Shown here one piece after another: positions 1 through 12,445 of a stretch of 64,000 nucleotides of DNA (position 1 is its first letter; the number at the start of each line of letters is the position of its first letter). The position numbers and the translations under genes are program-made. Origin of the DNA: Arthrobotrys musiformis (lineage: Eukaryota; Ascomycota; Orbiliomycetes; Orbiliales; Orbiliaceae); the NCBI GenBank assembly GCA_036971715.1, contig JAVHJL010000002.1:3690501-3754500 (forward strand), given 5' to 3'. The notes beneath the pieces were generated by a model that did not search any database, was not told where the DNA came from, and was given only the letters and a program-made list of their open reading frames with translations.

Positions 1-2185
1 TAGGCGAGAGACAGCTTCAGAACAGCCGCAGACTTTTCCGTTACCAGACAATTAGCTAATCTGGGTAAATTGTCCAAGGTTTGAGCCTCGGTATGCCCCA
101 TTCGAAGGTCCTATCAGATGCATGAAATTGCCCAGTCCTTTGCAAATTTGATTGAATAATCCCCGACATCATTTGAACCAGAGATGGAAAGGTCTACGGC
201 AGCGGCGCAGGCTTCCTCGACAAGATGTCCAAGGGAAGCTGTGCGCTTCTTTGCAATGCAACTGTGTCCGATATCAAAGCGGAAGGAATCAATCACATTC
301 ACTGCTTCAGGAAAACGAGGTAAAACCGTCTAGCCTCGGTTTTTTTGTTTTGTTTTTGCGAGTATTCCAATGCAGATGCAAATTGGAAATAGCAATATCA
401 TCGGAATGCCATGCATATAAATTATCAGCGGCCGCGGGAGGTGCACTACTTCTTATACGAACTGGGCTGCCATATGCCGTGATCCTGCTTCGGTCCTTTT
501 TCTTTCTTTCTTTGCTATCCACTCCAGCCGTTTTACGTTTACGATCCTCCCATCGTCGAATTATCAGCTGAAAAGTCGCCTGACCCTCGACATCTCATTG
601 GAACCAACGCCCAGGACAGGCCCAAGAAACGCCCAGGGTCGACATCTCGATATAAACTGTCTCGCCAAGGAGCTTTCCCCAGCCTTCTGTCTCTTAGCCA
701 AAGCATAATAACATATCGGATCTGTGTACCTGTGGTATCGCGACCTGCAGGACCACCGAAAGCATCCCCACCAAAAAGAAAAAGTGACAGGTGCAATCAA
801 TATCAGCAGGCTTTTTGAGCCCAGACAAAGCGGGAGAGTGACCAGGTTCCTTGGCCGCGATATTGACCTGAACCCCAGCAAGCCATCCACCCCGTTTGTT
901 CGTTCATCGTGCGTGCGTGCGTGCTTGGGGGAAAAAGAAGACGAAGGACGAGGATAAGATCTGAAGAGGAGGCCCTTTAAACAGCCATCGTGTCCCACCC
1001 GGTCTTCCATTTCTCTTTCCCGTCTCCCATCCTCACCCCTCCGTTCGAGTTCGATTTGATAGATATATAAGTAAGCAAGTACACTTTATATCTCCCACAG
1101 TTTGTAGAACCGTACAGACATTTTGCACAAGGCCGGGATCAACGGTTTTCGACATAACCTTTGCGGGTGAGTACTAGACTAGTGGATTGGATTGGATTGG
1201 ATTGTTCTTTGTTCTTCCTTGTTCTTCTTCTTCGCCTGTCGAGTTATCGTCTGTTTGTGTACAGAACCCCAGTCAGTTGTTTGTCAGTTGTCTCCACCCC
1301 GTTGGTTCGTTCATTACCCCGGATTGTCCATACCTGGAGGAAGAGTGTCGAGATATCAAAAAGAAGCAGCCCGCTTGTGAACGGATGCCTGCTTATGTAA
1401 AGCCAACGAACGAACGAACCGTTGACCTGCTTGTTTCCGCGCCTTGGGCACGTTTTCAGCAGCTGCATTCCTTGGAGCTGGGTTCTTTTTCTGCCGTTTC
1501 GATCCTGAACTGCCACACGGGCCAGCAAGCCAGCAAGCCAGCAAGCAAGCCAGCCCAGCCAGCCCAGCCGGTTCAGCAGTAGAAGCAGCAGCGGCAGTGG
1601 CAGCGGAGGAGAGCAAGCTTGAGCACATCTCCCAACAAAACGGAGCCCGTCCATTGCAGACAGACTCTCTGACTCTTCTCACCACATCTCTCTTCTCCTC
1701 TCCCCTTCTTTCCCTTTCCCATCTCTTCCCAGCCATCGACAATAACCCCCCCAAGCATCACCAGTGTTTGCATCATCACCATCAGATTCAAAAGGCAAAA
1801 AACCAAAAAGACATAGCAAAAAAAGGTGCCGTTGTTTCTTTCTTCCCCTTGCGTGACTCGCAGTCGACGTCATCCCCGTTTGGCCTGTCCGAGCTTGCGT
1901 GGATGCGTGGTGCGTGGTGCATGTGTGTGTGCCTGTGTGTGTGCCTGTATGCCTGTTTGTAGGCCTGTCGGCCGCCGCCTGTAGTTCCTCGTTTTCGCGC
2001 GTACTATTGCTGCTGTCATTAACACCCTCATTTATTATCGTACGTCCGTGTTCCCGAAACCTCCTGCTAACTCTCCGGATACCGTTCTTCCCGTAGGAAT
2101 CCATATCAGTACATCTTCGCTCCTTTTTTTATTTTCTCTCAAGCATACTTAGCATTCGTTTTCCGTCTCCCAAATCACCGCCAAA
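1..2185. other. Non-coding region and 5' leader upstream of FAA1
   Basis: I see no credible gene here; the open frames are short, overlap on both strands and match no family I recognise. The stretch holds two CCTCGG hexamers (86-91 and 334-339), a GATTG run near 1184-1202, a CAGC/AAGC-rich repeat at about 1524-1570, pyrimidine-rich tracts at 1670-1730 and a TGTG-rich run at 1918-1960. The last kilobase probably contains the FAA1 leader with its own intron (separate entry). The very first bases could be the tail of an upstream gene, but no homology supports that. Confidence 0.6.
1167..2096 (+). other. Probable 930-nt intron in the FAA1 5' untranslated region
   Basis: A perfect donor, GTGAGT, lies at 1167. 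A matching acceptor, CCGTAG, ends at 2096, and a consensus branch site TGCTAAC lies at about 2064-2070, some 26 nt before the AG. Removing this piece would leave about 90 nt of leader before the FAA1 ATG at 2186. The three signals are seen directly; their joint use is inferred. The intron would be over ten times longer than those inside the FAA1 coding region. Confidence 0.55.
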
Positions 2186-4708
2186 ATGAAGCCTGTACAC
2201 CTATATCCGGTCATGTCGGCTAAGCCTCCATTTTCCGTGGAGGTTCCCGGCGCCACAAAAGTTGAGGGCGAAGGTATCCCGCGTCGACATCCTGCTGCCA
2301 AAGATGGCATCTGGGAGCGTCCTTCCGAGGATGTCAATACCGTTTGGGATATTGTCGTTCGCAGCGCTCAAAAGTATGGCGACATCCGCTGCGTCGGCTG
2401 GAGGAAGTTGATCCAAATGCACAAGGAGACCAAGATGATCAAGAAGTTCGTCGACGGAAAGGAGACCGAAGTTCCAAAGGAATGGTCTTTCTTTGAGAAA
2501 TCACCATTCGAATTCATTACCTACTCGCAATACCATGACCTCTGCAAGGATCTTGCTAGTGGATTTGTTTCTCTCGGCTTGAAGAAGGGCGACAGAATAC
2601 AGATCTACGCTGCTACAAGGTAAACCCGCACCTGCTGATGTTAAAGGAAAGAAAAAGAGAAAGGATGAATATAATACATCTTCAAAAAACAAAAGAGAAA
2701 GAAAGATCATGAAGGGTGAAAAGTAATTGTAAGAAGAAGAAGAATAATAAGTTCAAGGAGCTAACGTCTTGGAAACTCTACAGCGTCCAGTGGTTGTCGA
2801 GTGCCCACGGTATGTCCTAAAAATACCCTATGTCGTGAATTCTGTAGGCTGGCTTGAAGCTAATATATAATAATCCTTGCAGCTGCCATGTCCCAGGGAA
2901 TGGCCATCACAACCGCTTACGATACTCTCGGCCAAAGTGGTCTAACCCACGCCCTCGTCGAAACCGGTGCTAAGGCTGTTGTCGTTGATGCACACCTTTT
3001 GACTAACCTCGTCGAGCCTCTCAAGACTGCAAAGGAGGTTTCTCTCATCGTCTACAACGACGCTGATGCCGCTCCAAACCCAGAACATGTGGAGAAGCTC
3101 CAAAGCGCCCACCCCCACTTAACCATCCTCTCGTGGGAGGATGTCAAAGCCAGGGGCAAGGAGCACCCGGTTGAGCCTAGTCCCTCCCAATCTTCAGACC
3201 TCGCCTGCATCATGTACACATCTGGATCCACCGGTACCCCCAAGGGTGTCTACATCAAGCAATCTAACGTTGTCGCCGCTAGTAAGTTCTAGATCGGGTC
3301 CATAAGAATCCATATAGTGGCTTGGGTACTGACTGCAATCTATAGTTGCCGGCATCCACACCTCAGTTGGCGATTTTGTTGGTGGGGAAGACACCCTACT
3401 TGCATACCTCCCACTTGCCCATATCCTTGAATTCGCGTTCGAGAATGTTGTTCTTTACTGGGGAGGTACTTTGGGTTACGGTTCCATCAGAACCTTGACC
3501 GACGTCTCTATGAAGAACTGTGCTGGTGACATCCGTGAATTGAAGCCCACCGTCCTCGTTGGTGTGCCGCAGGTCTGGGAAACAGTCAAGAAGGGCGTTG
3601 AAATCAGAGTCAAGCAGCAACCAGCTCTTAGACAGAAGCTTTTCTGGGGTGCCATGTCCGCAAAGTCGTTCCTGTTGAACTCCGGTTTGCCAGGCACTAG
3701 CATTCTTGACGCTGTTGTTTTCAGCAAGATTCGCGAGGCTACAGGTGGTAGACTCAAGGTCTGCTTCAACGGCGGTGGTCCCCTATCCAAGGAAACACAG
3801 CACTTCGTTTCTATGGCTATTGCACCAATGATTATTGGCTACGGTTTGACCGAGACTTGCGCAAACGGGTGCATCATGAACCCCTACCAGTGGACTAACA
3901 CTACATTGGGTGCACCTGTCGGCGCCGTCGAAATTAAGCTTGTTGATTACTTGGACGCCGGATACTCCACCGCCAGCAACCCGCCACAGGGTGAGATTTG
4001 GATCCGTGGACCGGCTGTCGCCGAAAAATACTACAACAACGAAAAGGAGACAAGCGAGGCCTACTCCGAGGACGGTTGGTTCAAGACCGGTGATGTCGGT
4101 GAGTGGACCCCAAGCGGTCACTTGAAGATCATCGACAGAAAGAAGAATCTCGTCAAGACGCTCCACGGAGAGTACATAGCTCTTGAGAAGGTATGGCCCG
4201 ACCCCCCCTCAATAAATCCATCCAAGACACTATATCTAACTTGTCTCCCTCAAATCTAGCTTGAGGCCGTTTACCGATCCTGCTCGTATGTGCAGAACAT
4301 TTGCGTCTACGCAGATACCCAAAAAGCCAAGCCTGTTGCTCTCGTCCAGCCCCATGAGGCCAACATCAAGAAACTCGCCACCGAACTTAGTGTTGTAGGT
4401 GAACTTGAGACTATCGTTCACGATAGCAAGATTCAATCGGCTGTTCTCAAGGACTTGCTCACCGTCGGAAGAAGGGGAGGCCTTGCCGGCATTGAACTCA
4501 TCGACGGTGTTGTCCTTGCTGATGAAGAATGGACACCACAGAGTGTACGTCATATCGCCTAAACCCTACCGTTTGCTGAAATAAAAAGGATGCTAATAAT
4601 CAATCCATACAGGGACTCGTTACCGCCGCTATGAAATTGAACAGAAGGGGTTTGACTGATCATTACAAGACTGAAATCGATGCGGCGTACAAGAAGGCAG
4701 GCAATTAA
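2186..4708 (+). CDS. FAA1: Long-chain-fatty-acid--CoA ligase (FAA1/FAA4 type)
   Basis: Activates long-chain fatty acids to acyl-CoA with ATP, feeding lipid synthesis and beta-oxidation. Exons: 2186-2619, 2784-2809, 2883-3281, 3346-4190, 4260-4544 and 4613-4708; the phases agree and give 694 aa, close to yeast Faa1 (700 aa). The second exon is only 26 nt. ANL-superfamily motifs are intact: the P-loop YTSGSTGTPKG near residue 265, GYGLTET near 451, DGWFKTGDVG near 528, and IIDRKKNLVKTLHGEYIALE, the fatty-acyl signature, at the end of exon 4. The ATG at 2186 follows CCAAA and begins a conserved N-terminus. No PTS1 or signal peptide is seen, so a cytosolic or membrane-associated enzyme is likely. 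It converges on SET3. A long leader with an intron probably precedes it. Confidence 0.96.
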
Positions 4709-5989
4709 ACCGAGTTGAGACGATGTAGACCTCACTTGTTTTCTTTGTTCCTTCCTTTGCCTTCGCTATTTCATCTTTCGCGTTTCCTTTTTAATGCTCG
4801 GTACTCATTCTAGTTGTGTCTTTTTTCCGTTTCACTGTGCTTTGCTATGGTGTCATGATGATTTTGTGTTTTCTTCTTCTTTTTCTTTGACGGGCCTTTT
4901 TTTTTGGTAATATTGTCCGAGGTTTCTTACGCTCTCTCTCTTTTTGGTTTCCTGTTATGAACGTGAAGATGGTAATCTCATCTCATTCTTTCCGCGGTCT
5001 ATTATTCTCTGTATTACTGAAGACTCAAGAGGGTGGATAAATGCTATAGGAAATGGAATTATACTTTTTTTTTTTTGAGTTAGGAAACGTTACCTAGGTT
5101 AGGTACTTAGTTAATCAGGTAGTGGTTGTGTCGAGCAAATTATGGGGCGAAGACGCAGCCCATGCAAGAATACATATACCAAATTCCCTATCTTTACTGC
5201 ATTTTCTCTTCTGTTGGCACGGCTTGTAATCACTTCGGTAGGAGCTTTCGAAAGAGAAATATATCTTGTTCAACCCCAAAAACCCGCTCGCTCTTTGAAT
5301 ATTTGATTTATAGACATTTCACGTCGTATCTGGGTATACACACAAGGAGAAAATAATGAAAGAAAAGACCATGGTTTAACATCACAATCGCTTGCGTTTC
5401 TAGAAGCAAGCATCTTTCATTCTTAGCCAGGTCTGAACGTAGCACGCCAGTCTTTCCGGGCGCCCATTGGGAAGGGAGGAGAGAAGAAAGAGAAGGGAAT
5501 AGAGAAAGGGAGAAAATAAGAAATTTACAAGAAGTAATAGTAAAGTGATAAAAGAAAGGTAGTTTGGAAACATAAGACCTGAGCTTTTCGTTTTTTGACG
5601 CCCCAACCGTAAAAGACATATGCAAAGAGTTTGAAAAGAAAAAAGTAAAGGGTGTTTACGGATTCAGAGCAGTCCCTCTTGACAGAAACCATCTCCAAAC
5701 AGACAGGGCAAGGGATACTACAAGTAATAAGAAAAATAAAAAGTAGCTTCGTGAATCAAAGGGAGCTCTTGAAAGACCCAAACAAGGATATCAGGAAAAA
5801 CAACCGCCCAAAAAAAAGGAAAGGAAAAATGAATAAAACTCCGGAGGGGAAAAAAGGGAAAAGGAAAACTCCAGGCCGCCGTAGAAAGGTATCTAAGTTC
5901 GTGGGAAATAAACAATAGTATACGACAATAAGCAAGACAAATGCACCGTCAAATCCATGTCGGCACGTCACCGTCTTCGTTGAAGCGCT
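4709..5989. other. Intergenic region between the 3' ends of FAA1 and SET3
   Basis: About 1.3 kb holding the 3' untranslated regions of two converging genes. It is T-rich on the FAA1 side (TTTTTTTTT near 4908 and 5066) and A-rich on the SET3 side. A TACCTAGGTTAGGTACTTAG cluster lies near 5091-5110. The lysine-rich frame at 5652-5918 is an A-rich artefact and I do not call it a gene. Confidence 0.7.
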
Positions 5990-8734
5990 TCAGGATCCTC
6001 GAACCCCGTTTGCCACAATATTACCATTGGGATTGGGGGGATCGAGGTCCATCACGGTTGTAGGCTCCCCAGGAGTAGACGATCGAGCACCGTTGACCTC
6101 CAATTCGTTGTCTACAACGGTGGATAACTGATTTGTCGTGGGGCCGACTTTGTCTTTCTCAAGAGACTCGGCCTTCTTCCTTGTGTAATCACTCAGGCTC
6201 ATCTTCTTGCGGCCAGTCGAAGGCGCAGGCGGTGTCGGCAAGGTAGACTGGCCTGTAGTCGCAGGTGCCGGAAGACTGGGCGTCTGAGGTTGGAAAGGTG
6301 ATATTGGTGAAGTTGAGGAGGCGGAAGGGGTAGATAGGGCTTGCTTTGCGGTGGTTTGGGGGACGATGTTGGCGCTAGGGAATGGTGGCGTTGGCGGCAG
6401 CTGAACGGAGAGAGCAGCCTTCGGTGCTAATGTGGTGGCCGGAGTTGGATTTGGAGATGCACTATTGTCACCACCTGTATCATTGTCCGAAAGGGTATTC
6501 ACGGCGGCATCGACATCCATTTCTGCGTTGGTGGGAGGGTCTATCCGCTCGGGCCTTGGTTCGGGAGACTGAACCGCTGCCGTTGACTGGGCTGCGGATT
6601 CAGCATCCGCCATCACTACATCTCCATCAGCAGCAGGAGTAATGTCCCCTTTCGGTGAAAGTTCCTCTTCCTTAACAATAGAAAGCTGGCTCTTCAAAGC
6701 GCTCTCCCGCTGTGCACTCTGCGCACGAAACTGAGCCAAAATCCTCATTTTTCGGCTCGTTGGCAATGGATGGGTTGGAGCACGGTTGGTGACGTCAGCG
6801 TCAGTTTGTACGCCGCCATCTACGTAAGATACTCTTGGACCAGCCCGAGGTGCTGGTGTCCCGTTGGCCTGTTTGCCAGGGCTGCTCTGGTTTGACTGTG
6901 GCGTTTTGTGAGGCCCCGCGGTCAGCCCGACAGCCGAAGGGATTCCTATTGGTCCCTGATCTGCAGTAGGTTTGGGTAATTTCTCCGGAAGATCTGTTGT
7001 CGAAGCTGATTGGGTCGAAGGTGGCGGCCCAGAGCGTTTTACTCGCTTCCCCCTGTTATGCGACGACTCTGGATTGGTTAGCTTTTCGATGAGATTGATG
7101 GTATCCTTCATCTTCCGAGCCTCCCTTGCGGACGAATTCTGGTCCGTTATAACGCTGCTTTGGGTGATGTCGGCAGTGATATAAGTTGGAGTTCGATCCC
7201 TGCTTTCGGATTTGCGGTGCGATGATGTACTAGACGAACGTCGCTTGTATTTAGTCTCAGGGTCGTGCTTCTCAGGACTTGTTTCCCGACCGGTGGAATT
7301 GGATTCCTGCATCTCCCGCCAGCGACGCTTAGTCCCTGACTTTGACGCCTTCTTCGATTTTCCGACCGGTGCTTCCCCTTTAAGCCGTGCCATGAGACAC
7401 AGATCACTATCTGAACATGCGCATTCGCCGACATTGGAGGTTACAGTCTCAGCCCACGCCTTCATCCTTTGTACCGAGTCGGAGTCCAAATCATTGATGT
7501 TGGTGTTGTTGGTTTCCAGCAACTTTGAGAATGGAAGTGTAGTGTCCCATTCCCAGCCGATAGTGAGCTCAGAACCACGTTCTATGGGCTGGCTGGTGTA
7601 TAGGGCGAACTTGGGCTCGGTCCCGTCGATGATCATAGTCTCAAATTTTAGGTTAGGCCGGCAGCTCCTTCGTACGAATCGGGCTTCGCAACCGCAACGT
7701 CTTGCATCTATGTAGATTGGGAGTTGGGGGTGAAATAGAACGAAGGCCTTGGGATGGCGTATTCTGCCGTACTGGTTGAGAGTATCCTGTACGTAACTAG
7801 ATCTCGATCCGATTTCGCCGACGTACTCAATGACGAATTGGTCTGCTTTGGAGGGTGTATCGGAGACGAGTCGAATGAGCGGGAGGCCAATGGAGGATAG
7901 TTCCTCTGGTGACGACACCCATCTGACACTGTGGCCAGAGGGTATCAGTTCGTTGAATTCAGAACTCGAATATCTTCGAGGGGTGCAAGGGGCGGACGCA
8001 TCCATCGCGGGTTTTAAACGGTTGTTGGCAGCATCGTGGGTCCAGGTCTTGATCTTGTGGTCAACCTCGGGAGAGATTATGGTGTTACATGTAATAGGAC
8101 TGTATTCCTTGGTGTATACTGACGGTGGGACCTCAGAATCAGAGCCAAGTTCCCGTTCCATGCTGGGGCTTTTCCCTGTCGGAGAGTGTTCATCAGGAGA
8201 GGCGGATGTATCTGGTAGGCTTGTGTGCGCTTGTGTGGATATGGGTCTCTGGCGGCCTCTCGATTTTCCGGTTGGATGGTGGTCTTTGGTGGATTGGAGT
8301 TTATGTGATGTGCTTTCCGAGTAGCTTCTTGAATGACCAGCACCATTAGTGTCCCGTCTTCGATGTGAGGCTCCAGCCCCTCGTTTAGCCTGAGCTTGCG
8401 TCTTCTTCGAACCCCCGCCGATGTCCTTGGATTGAGACTCCCTCGCCTTTGTGATGTCGGCCTGTGTTAGATCCCGGACTTCGCAATAGTAGCAGATAAA
8501 GGTGTCCGGGACGCTAGTCGGCTTTATATTGACACAACGCGCGTGTTGCCAGTGAAAGCATCTATCACATTGTATTGTGAAACCATCATCTGAATCGTAG
8601 CCGCAGAAACAGCGAATTTCACTTTCTGTGTTGGCATTTGGAAGATCGGAGACAGAGACGGAGTTTCGGACGGTAGAGGGCGGATTCGACGGGGTAGGAG
8701 ATGGACGCGAGCCATTTGTGAGAACCTCATTCAT
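5990..8734 (-). CDS. SET3: PHD-finger and SET-domain protein, Set3 family
   Basis: Chromatin regulator of the Set3/UpSET/MLL5 family, expected scaffold of the Set3C histone deacetylase complex in the nucleus. One intronless frame of 914 aa. The PHD finger spans about residues 41-87 with ligands C42, C44, C56, C59, H64, C67, C81 and C84. The SET domain is at about 270-400. Its core reads RFVRRSCRPN instead of the catalytic RFxNHSCxPN, which is typical of Set3 proteins, so methyltransferase activity is unlikely. The C-terminal half (about 430-914) is Ser/Pro/Thr-rich and disordered, with short proline runs. The first in-frame ATG at 8734 begins just before the PHD and is accepted. It converges with FAA1. 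Identification from PHD plus SET order is strong. Confidence 0.93.
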   Translation of the reverse strand: MNEVLTNGSRPSPTPSNPPSTVRNSVSVSDLPNANTESEIRCFCGYDSDDGFTIQCDRCFHWQHARCVNIKPTSVPDTFICYYCEVRDLTQADITKARESQSKDIGGGSKKTQAQAKRGAGASHRRRDTNGAGHSRSYSESTSHKLQSTKDHHPTGKSRGRQRPISTQAHTSLPDTSASPDEHSPTGKSPSMERELGSDSEVPPSVYTKEYSPITCNTIISPEVDHKIKTWTHDAANNRLKPAMDASAPCTPRRYSSSEFNELIPSGHSVRWVSSPEELSSIGLPLIRLVSDTPSKADQFVIEYVGEIGSRSSYVQDTLNQYGRIRHPKAFVLFHPQLPIYIDARRCGCEARFVRRSCRPNLKFETMIIDGTEPKFALYTSQPIERGSELTIGWEWDTTLPFSKLLETNNTNINDLDSDSVQRMKAWAETVTSNVGECACSDSDLCLMARLKGEAPVGKSKKASKSGTKRRWREMQESNSTGRETSPEKHDPETKYKRRSSSTSSHRKSESRDRTPTYITADITQSSVITDQNSSAREARKMKDTINLIEKLTNPESSHNRGKRVKRSGPPPSTQSASTTDLPEKLPKPTADQGPIGIPSAVGLTAGPHKTPQSNQSSPGKQANGTPAPRAGPRVSYVDGGVQTDADVTNRAPTHPLPTSRKMRILAQFRAQSAQRESALKSQLSIVKEEELSPKGDITPAADGDVVMADAESAAQSTAAVQSPEPRPERIDPPTNAEMDVDAAVNTLSDNDTGGDNSASPNPTPATTLAPKAALSVQLPPTPPFPSANIVPQTTAKQALSTPSASSTSPISPFQPQTPSLPAPATTGQSTLPTPPAPSTGRKKMSLSDYTRKKAESLEKDKVGPTTNQLSTVVDNELEVNGARSSTPGEPTTVMDLDPPNPNGNIVANGVRGS

Positions 8735-11700
8735 TCTAGCTTAAATGAAGTCCTCTTCGTAGGGAAACACGGTAAGAAGAGAAGAGCAGAAGTTGTTCAG
8801 GATTGTGGCAACCGGATGATCATCCTCGGGGTGGGAGATAAATGGGTTACGAGCGTAAATGGAGAAAGGAACGAAATAAATAAGATGGGTCGGAAGAATT
8901 AAGGGGAGCGAGAGGGAGAGAGAAAGAGAAGAGACGGATCCAAAGAAGAAGAAGAAGAGGAAGATTCCGCCTTTGACTCCCGTGGCCTGGTTTTCCCTCC
9001 CTCTTTGGCTAAAGGGGGGTTGGTGAGGACTGTCGGTTAGGTCGGCTTTTGCTTATCACGAGGAGAATTCCCAGCGTTATCGAGAATCGAAGGGCAGGTA
9101 TCCAGAGATGAAGTTGGCAGAAATCACCTCCCAAACCAGTATCTTGCGCTTTTTCTGACGGGTGTTTATGTAAGGAGATTTCAGGATGTCTGTGCGTAGA
9201 GTCGCCGAAAAGGATGAATGTTGACTCGAACCAAAACAAAGAGATGGTTGAGGCGATAAGGAGTCGACGACAGAGGCAACGAAGAACAGAAAGTCTGGAG
9301 AGCGGCCAAGAGGGGTGAAAGTTAGTATTAAAAACAAGAAGATATGCCGGGGAGAGAAGGAAGATGAGACTGGTTTCGAAGCGGCGAAGGTGTCGAGATT
9401 GGAAGGAAACAAAAACAGTCGCGGGGGGGATGAGGATGGAAGGACAGACAGACCAGCAGGAGTAAGAGGCGAGACGGGGAGAAGGACGGCAAGAAATTGG
9501 ATTGGTTTCAGCGGCGAAAAAAGACGACGGCCACAGAGGTTGCTGAATGGCGAGAAGACGGATGGATGGACGGGAGCAGTGTGCCGGAGGTGACGATAGG
9601 AATAGGCGGCGATATGGCAGCGGTGGCAGCGGTGGTGGAGGCGGTGATGGTGGTGATGATGATGGTGATGATGGAGGAAAGAAGCTTCTGAGGGAGAGAG
9701 AGGAAGGAGGGAGGGAATCAATCATTCATTAGAAGGGGACCAGACTAACTCGTTCGTTCATTCACTCGCTCGCTTCCAACCTGACTGACTGACTGACTTC
9801 CTCAGCCAGCCAGGACGGACAGAACTGAACAGAACAGAACTGAACAGAACAGACTTTGGCTTTGGGGACGGAGAGCCCGTTTGTCAACCGCCCGAATGTG
9901 TTGCTGTGTTGCGAAGTGTTGTGGAGTGGTGTGTTGTGTTGACCCCATCAACACATTTTTCACTCCCACTGCCTCCCACCTCCACCGTGGAGTCCACCTC
10001 CAGTGTGCCAGTGTGCCAGTGCGCTCCACTGAGGCCCCAAGGCAGGCAGGGACGGACGACACTGCAGACCCGCCATCTCGAGATGGGGATTTTTAGTGTG
10101 TTCTTTGAGAAGACGTGTGTGTCGAAACCAGTGCAAAAAGGTGTGCTTCGAATGTCGCCGGCGGCATCGGTGACGCTGTAGGTGGTTTTGCTGCTGCTGC
10201 TGCTTCTCCCACTGTCACGTCGTCTTTCTTATATGTAATGGTTCGAATGGAAGTAACGTCAACCCCTCCCCTCTCTCCCGTTCTCTCTCTCTCCGTCTGC
10301 CCCCTCCGTTGGAATCAAACCATGTGCTGCTGCAAGGCAAAGCTTCGAAGGACCATCGAGAGAGTAACAAATCATTTAAGAATAAAATAAAAATGGGTGT
10401 GCGAGAAAAAGAGTTTAAAAAAAAAATGGTTTTTCTTCTTCTACATTCTCGGTCCCTCTTTGGCCGTTTGTAGGCTTTCCCCAGAACCGCTTTTGACCGA
10501 CTGGTTCGCCGCTTTCTCATCCTCAACTTCACTTATTCATTCTGTGCCTAATATCCCGTCTATCTCGAGTTGAGGATATCAGTATGTAGCGTTCTGTCTT
10601 CCTGTCCTGTCCCGTTATGTTCGGTGCCGTACTACACCGTACCATGCCGTACTCCACTGTACGGGTACTTGTAGAGGACCAGAGAAATTGAGGCCGAGAG
10701 ACGGCCCGGAGAATTGGGGCGGTTAAGGCTGCACAGCATCGAATGGTTGCTTGGATTGTCCAGGTTCGGGTTTTCAGCTTTCGAGACCATATGCTACCAT
10801 GCCATCTACCGCTCCTGCTCCTGCCTCTGCTTGTGCTTATGCCTGTGCTCCTGCTTGTGCTCCTGCTTGTGCGAATCCACGCACTCGCACATAAGTCCTT
10901 ACATTCTTATGCAGCGAGTGCTGACACGCTATGTATGGTACCTAGAGCACACATACATAGGTATGCCCCGTAGTGTATGTTTGTATGTACTTATGTAAGT
11001 AAAATACGGTATGCACTGTCGCTTCTCCTAGGAACATAACCGACATGTGGAAACCAGTGCAGTGTGTGCAGATAGCAGGTATGTACTATGTAAGTTAGTA
11101 GTCATCATTTCTGGAGTAGTGGGAAGGAAGACCGATAAGCCCAAGATCCTCTTTTGACGAAAGCACCCATCTTTAGGACATGCATGGGACCAAACCACTT
11201 CCAGATTGGTGCAATGCAAGAAGATACCCTAATCCTTGTATCTTCCCTTGTCAGCAGCCGTTGTTTGGGGCAGAACTAGTCGAGATGCAAATGGCCCCGG
11301 CCCTGTCTTGTCAAATGGCCCATTCCGATTTGGATTCGATGGGAGAGAAAAAAATGTTTATCTGATATCTGATTAATTAGAGAAAATTTCGATGCAGCAA
11401 AGGGCAAGTTAAGTAGATTAAGACTGACCTTTTGACCCAGCCCAGGCCAAATACTTATTTATATATAAGGAAGAAAGATGCAGGTGAAGGACAGACAGAC
11501 AGCATCAATCAGCCCACGGCAGGATCGAAGGGAAGAGCCGGGGAACAAGTGCCCTGATAATCAGCGGGTCAGTATTCTATATTCTGCATACTATACTTAT
11601 ATATATATATATATATACACTCCCCATGCAGCAACATCTAGATCTGTAAGTAGGTACTTAGGTAGATATACATACCGAGTCTAGCCATGATATTATATCA

Positions 11701-12445
11701 TGGATCCATCACCGCAGATGTTGAGCTTGAGCTGGTTGGGTTAGCTCCCTCCTCATGATATCTTATTATCATCATCACCAGTGCTCGTTACCTATCTTTG
11801 CGTAACAGGCGTACTGCGACGTAATATGTAATGTAGTGAGTGTGCTCCACATGTAAGAACATGCTGGGAAACCTACCACTTTTATACAAAAAATAAAAAA
11901 TATGGATGGGTGAACGAACGAATGAGTCCGGTCGAGTCGAGTCAAGTCGAGTCAGACCAATTTTCAGAGCCGGCCGGTCGAGCTCTGCCCGTCTTCAGTC
12001 TTCGGTCCAAGTTAGCACGGAATAATGCCTGCTGGTTGGTCACATTCTCCTGTTTGCCAGCCCGGCGCTCCCCCAAAAATGGCTGGTAATCTCGCCCAGC
12101 GCTGTGCTATTTCATCATCGCTAGGCCAGCCTTTGCCCTCTCCTCTCTCCCTCTCTTCCTCGAGCATATACTCAAGACTGACTCCCTTGGGTATCCTTCC
12201 TTCCTTCCTTCCTTTCCTTGAATTCTGTAGATACACGGAAATCACCACGAAATACTACGATAGAACGCTACATAAAATTTGGGCGTTTTCTTTTTATTTA
12301 TTGCCTTGTATTTGTCTTCTGCCGACTGCATTGCTTATTGTAAACAGACCGGCGTCACTCCGAAATCGCCTCTGTAGACTAAGGATTCACTCACTATCAT
12401 CACCGCCATCGCCATCGCCATCGCCATCATATCACCATCGCCACC
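8735..12445. other. Long repeat-rich intergenic region between SET3 and NPC2
   Basis: About 3.7 kb with no gene I can support. The first kilobase (to about 9730) is likely the SET3 promoter and leader: purine-rich on the plus strand, with GGTGATGATG repeats at 9640-9680. After that come TGAC and GAACAGAACT repeats (9782-9855), a GCTGCTGCTGCT run near 10190, TGCTCCTGC-type repeats at 10808-10870, ATGTATGTAC-type words at 10925-11000, an (AT)n run near 11600-11618, TTCCTTCC near 12200, and a CGCCAT hexamer repeat immediately before the NPC2 ATG (12400-12425). Confidence 0.65.

Noticed and set aside
5652..5918. 88-codon Lys-rich frame between FAA1 and SET3
   Set aside because: Composition follows the A-rich strand of the SET3 3' flank; no domain or start context supports it.
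9009..9725. Two overlapping minus-strand frames of 238 and 214 codons upstream of SET3
   Set aside because: They cover the same DNA in two frames, are Ser/Pro/His low-complexity at the start, match no family I know, and lie where the SET3 leader is expected.
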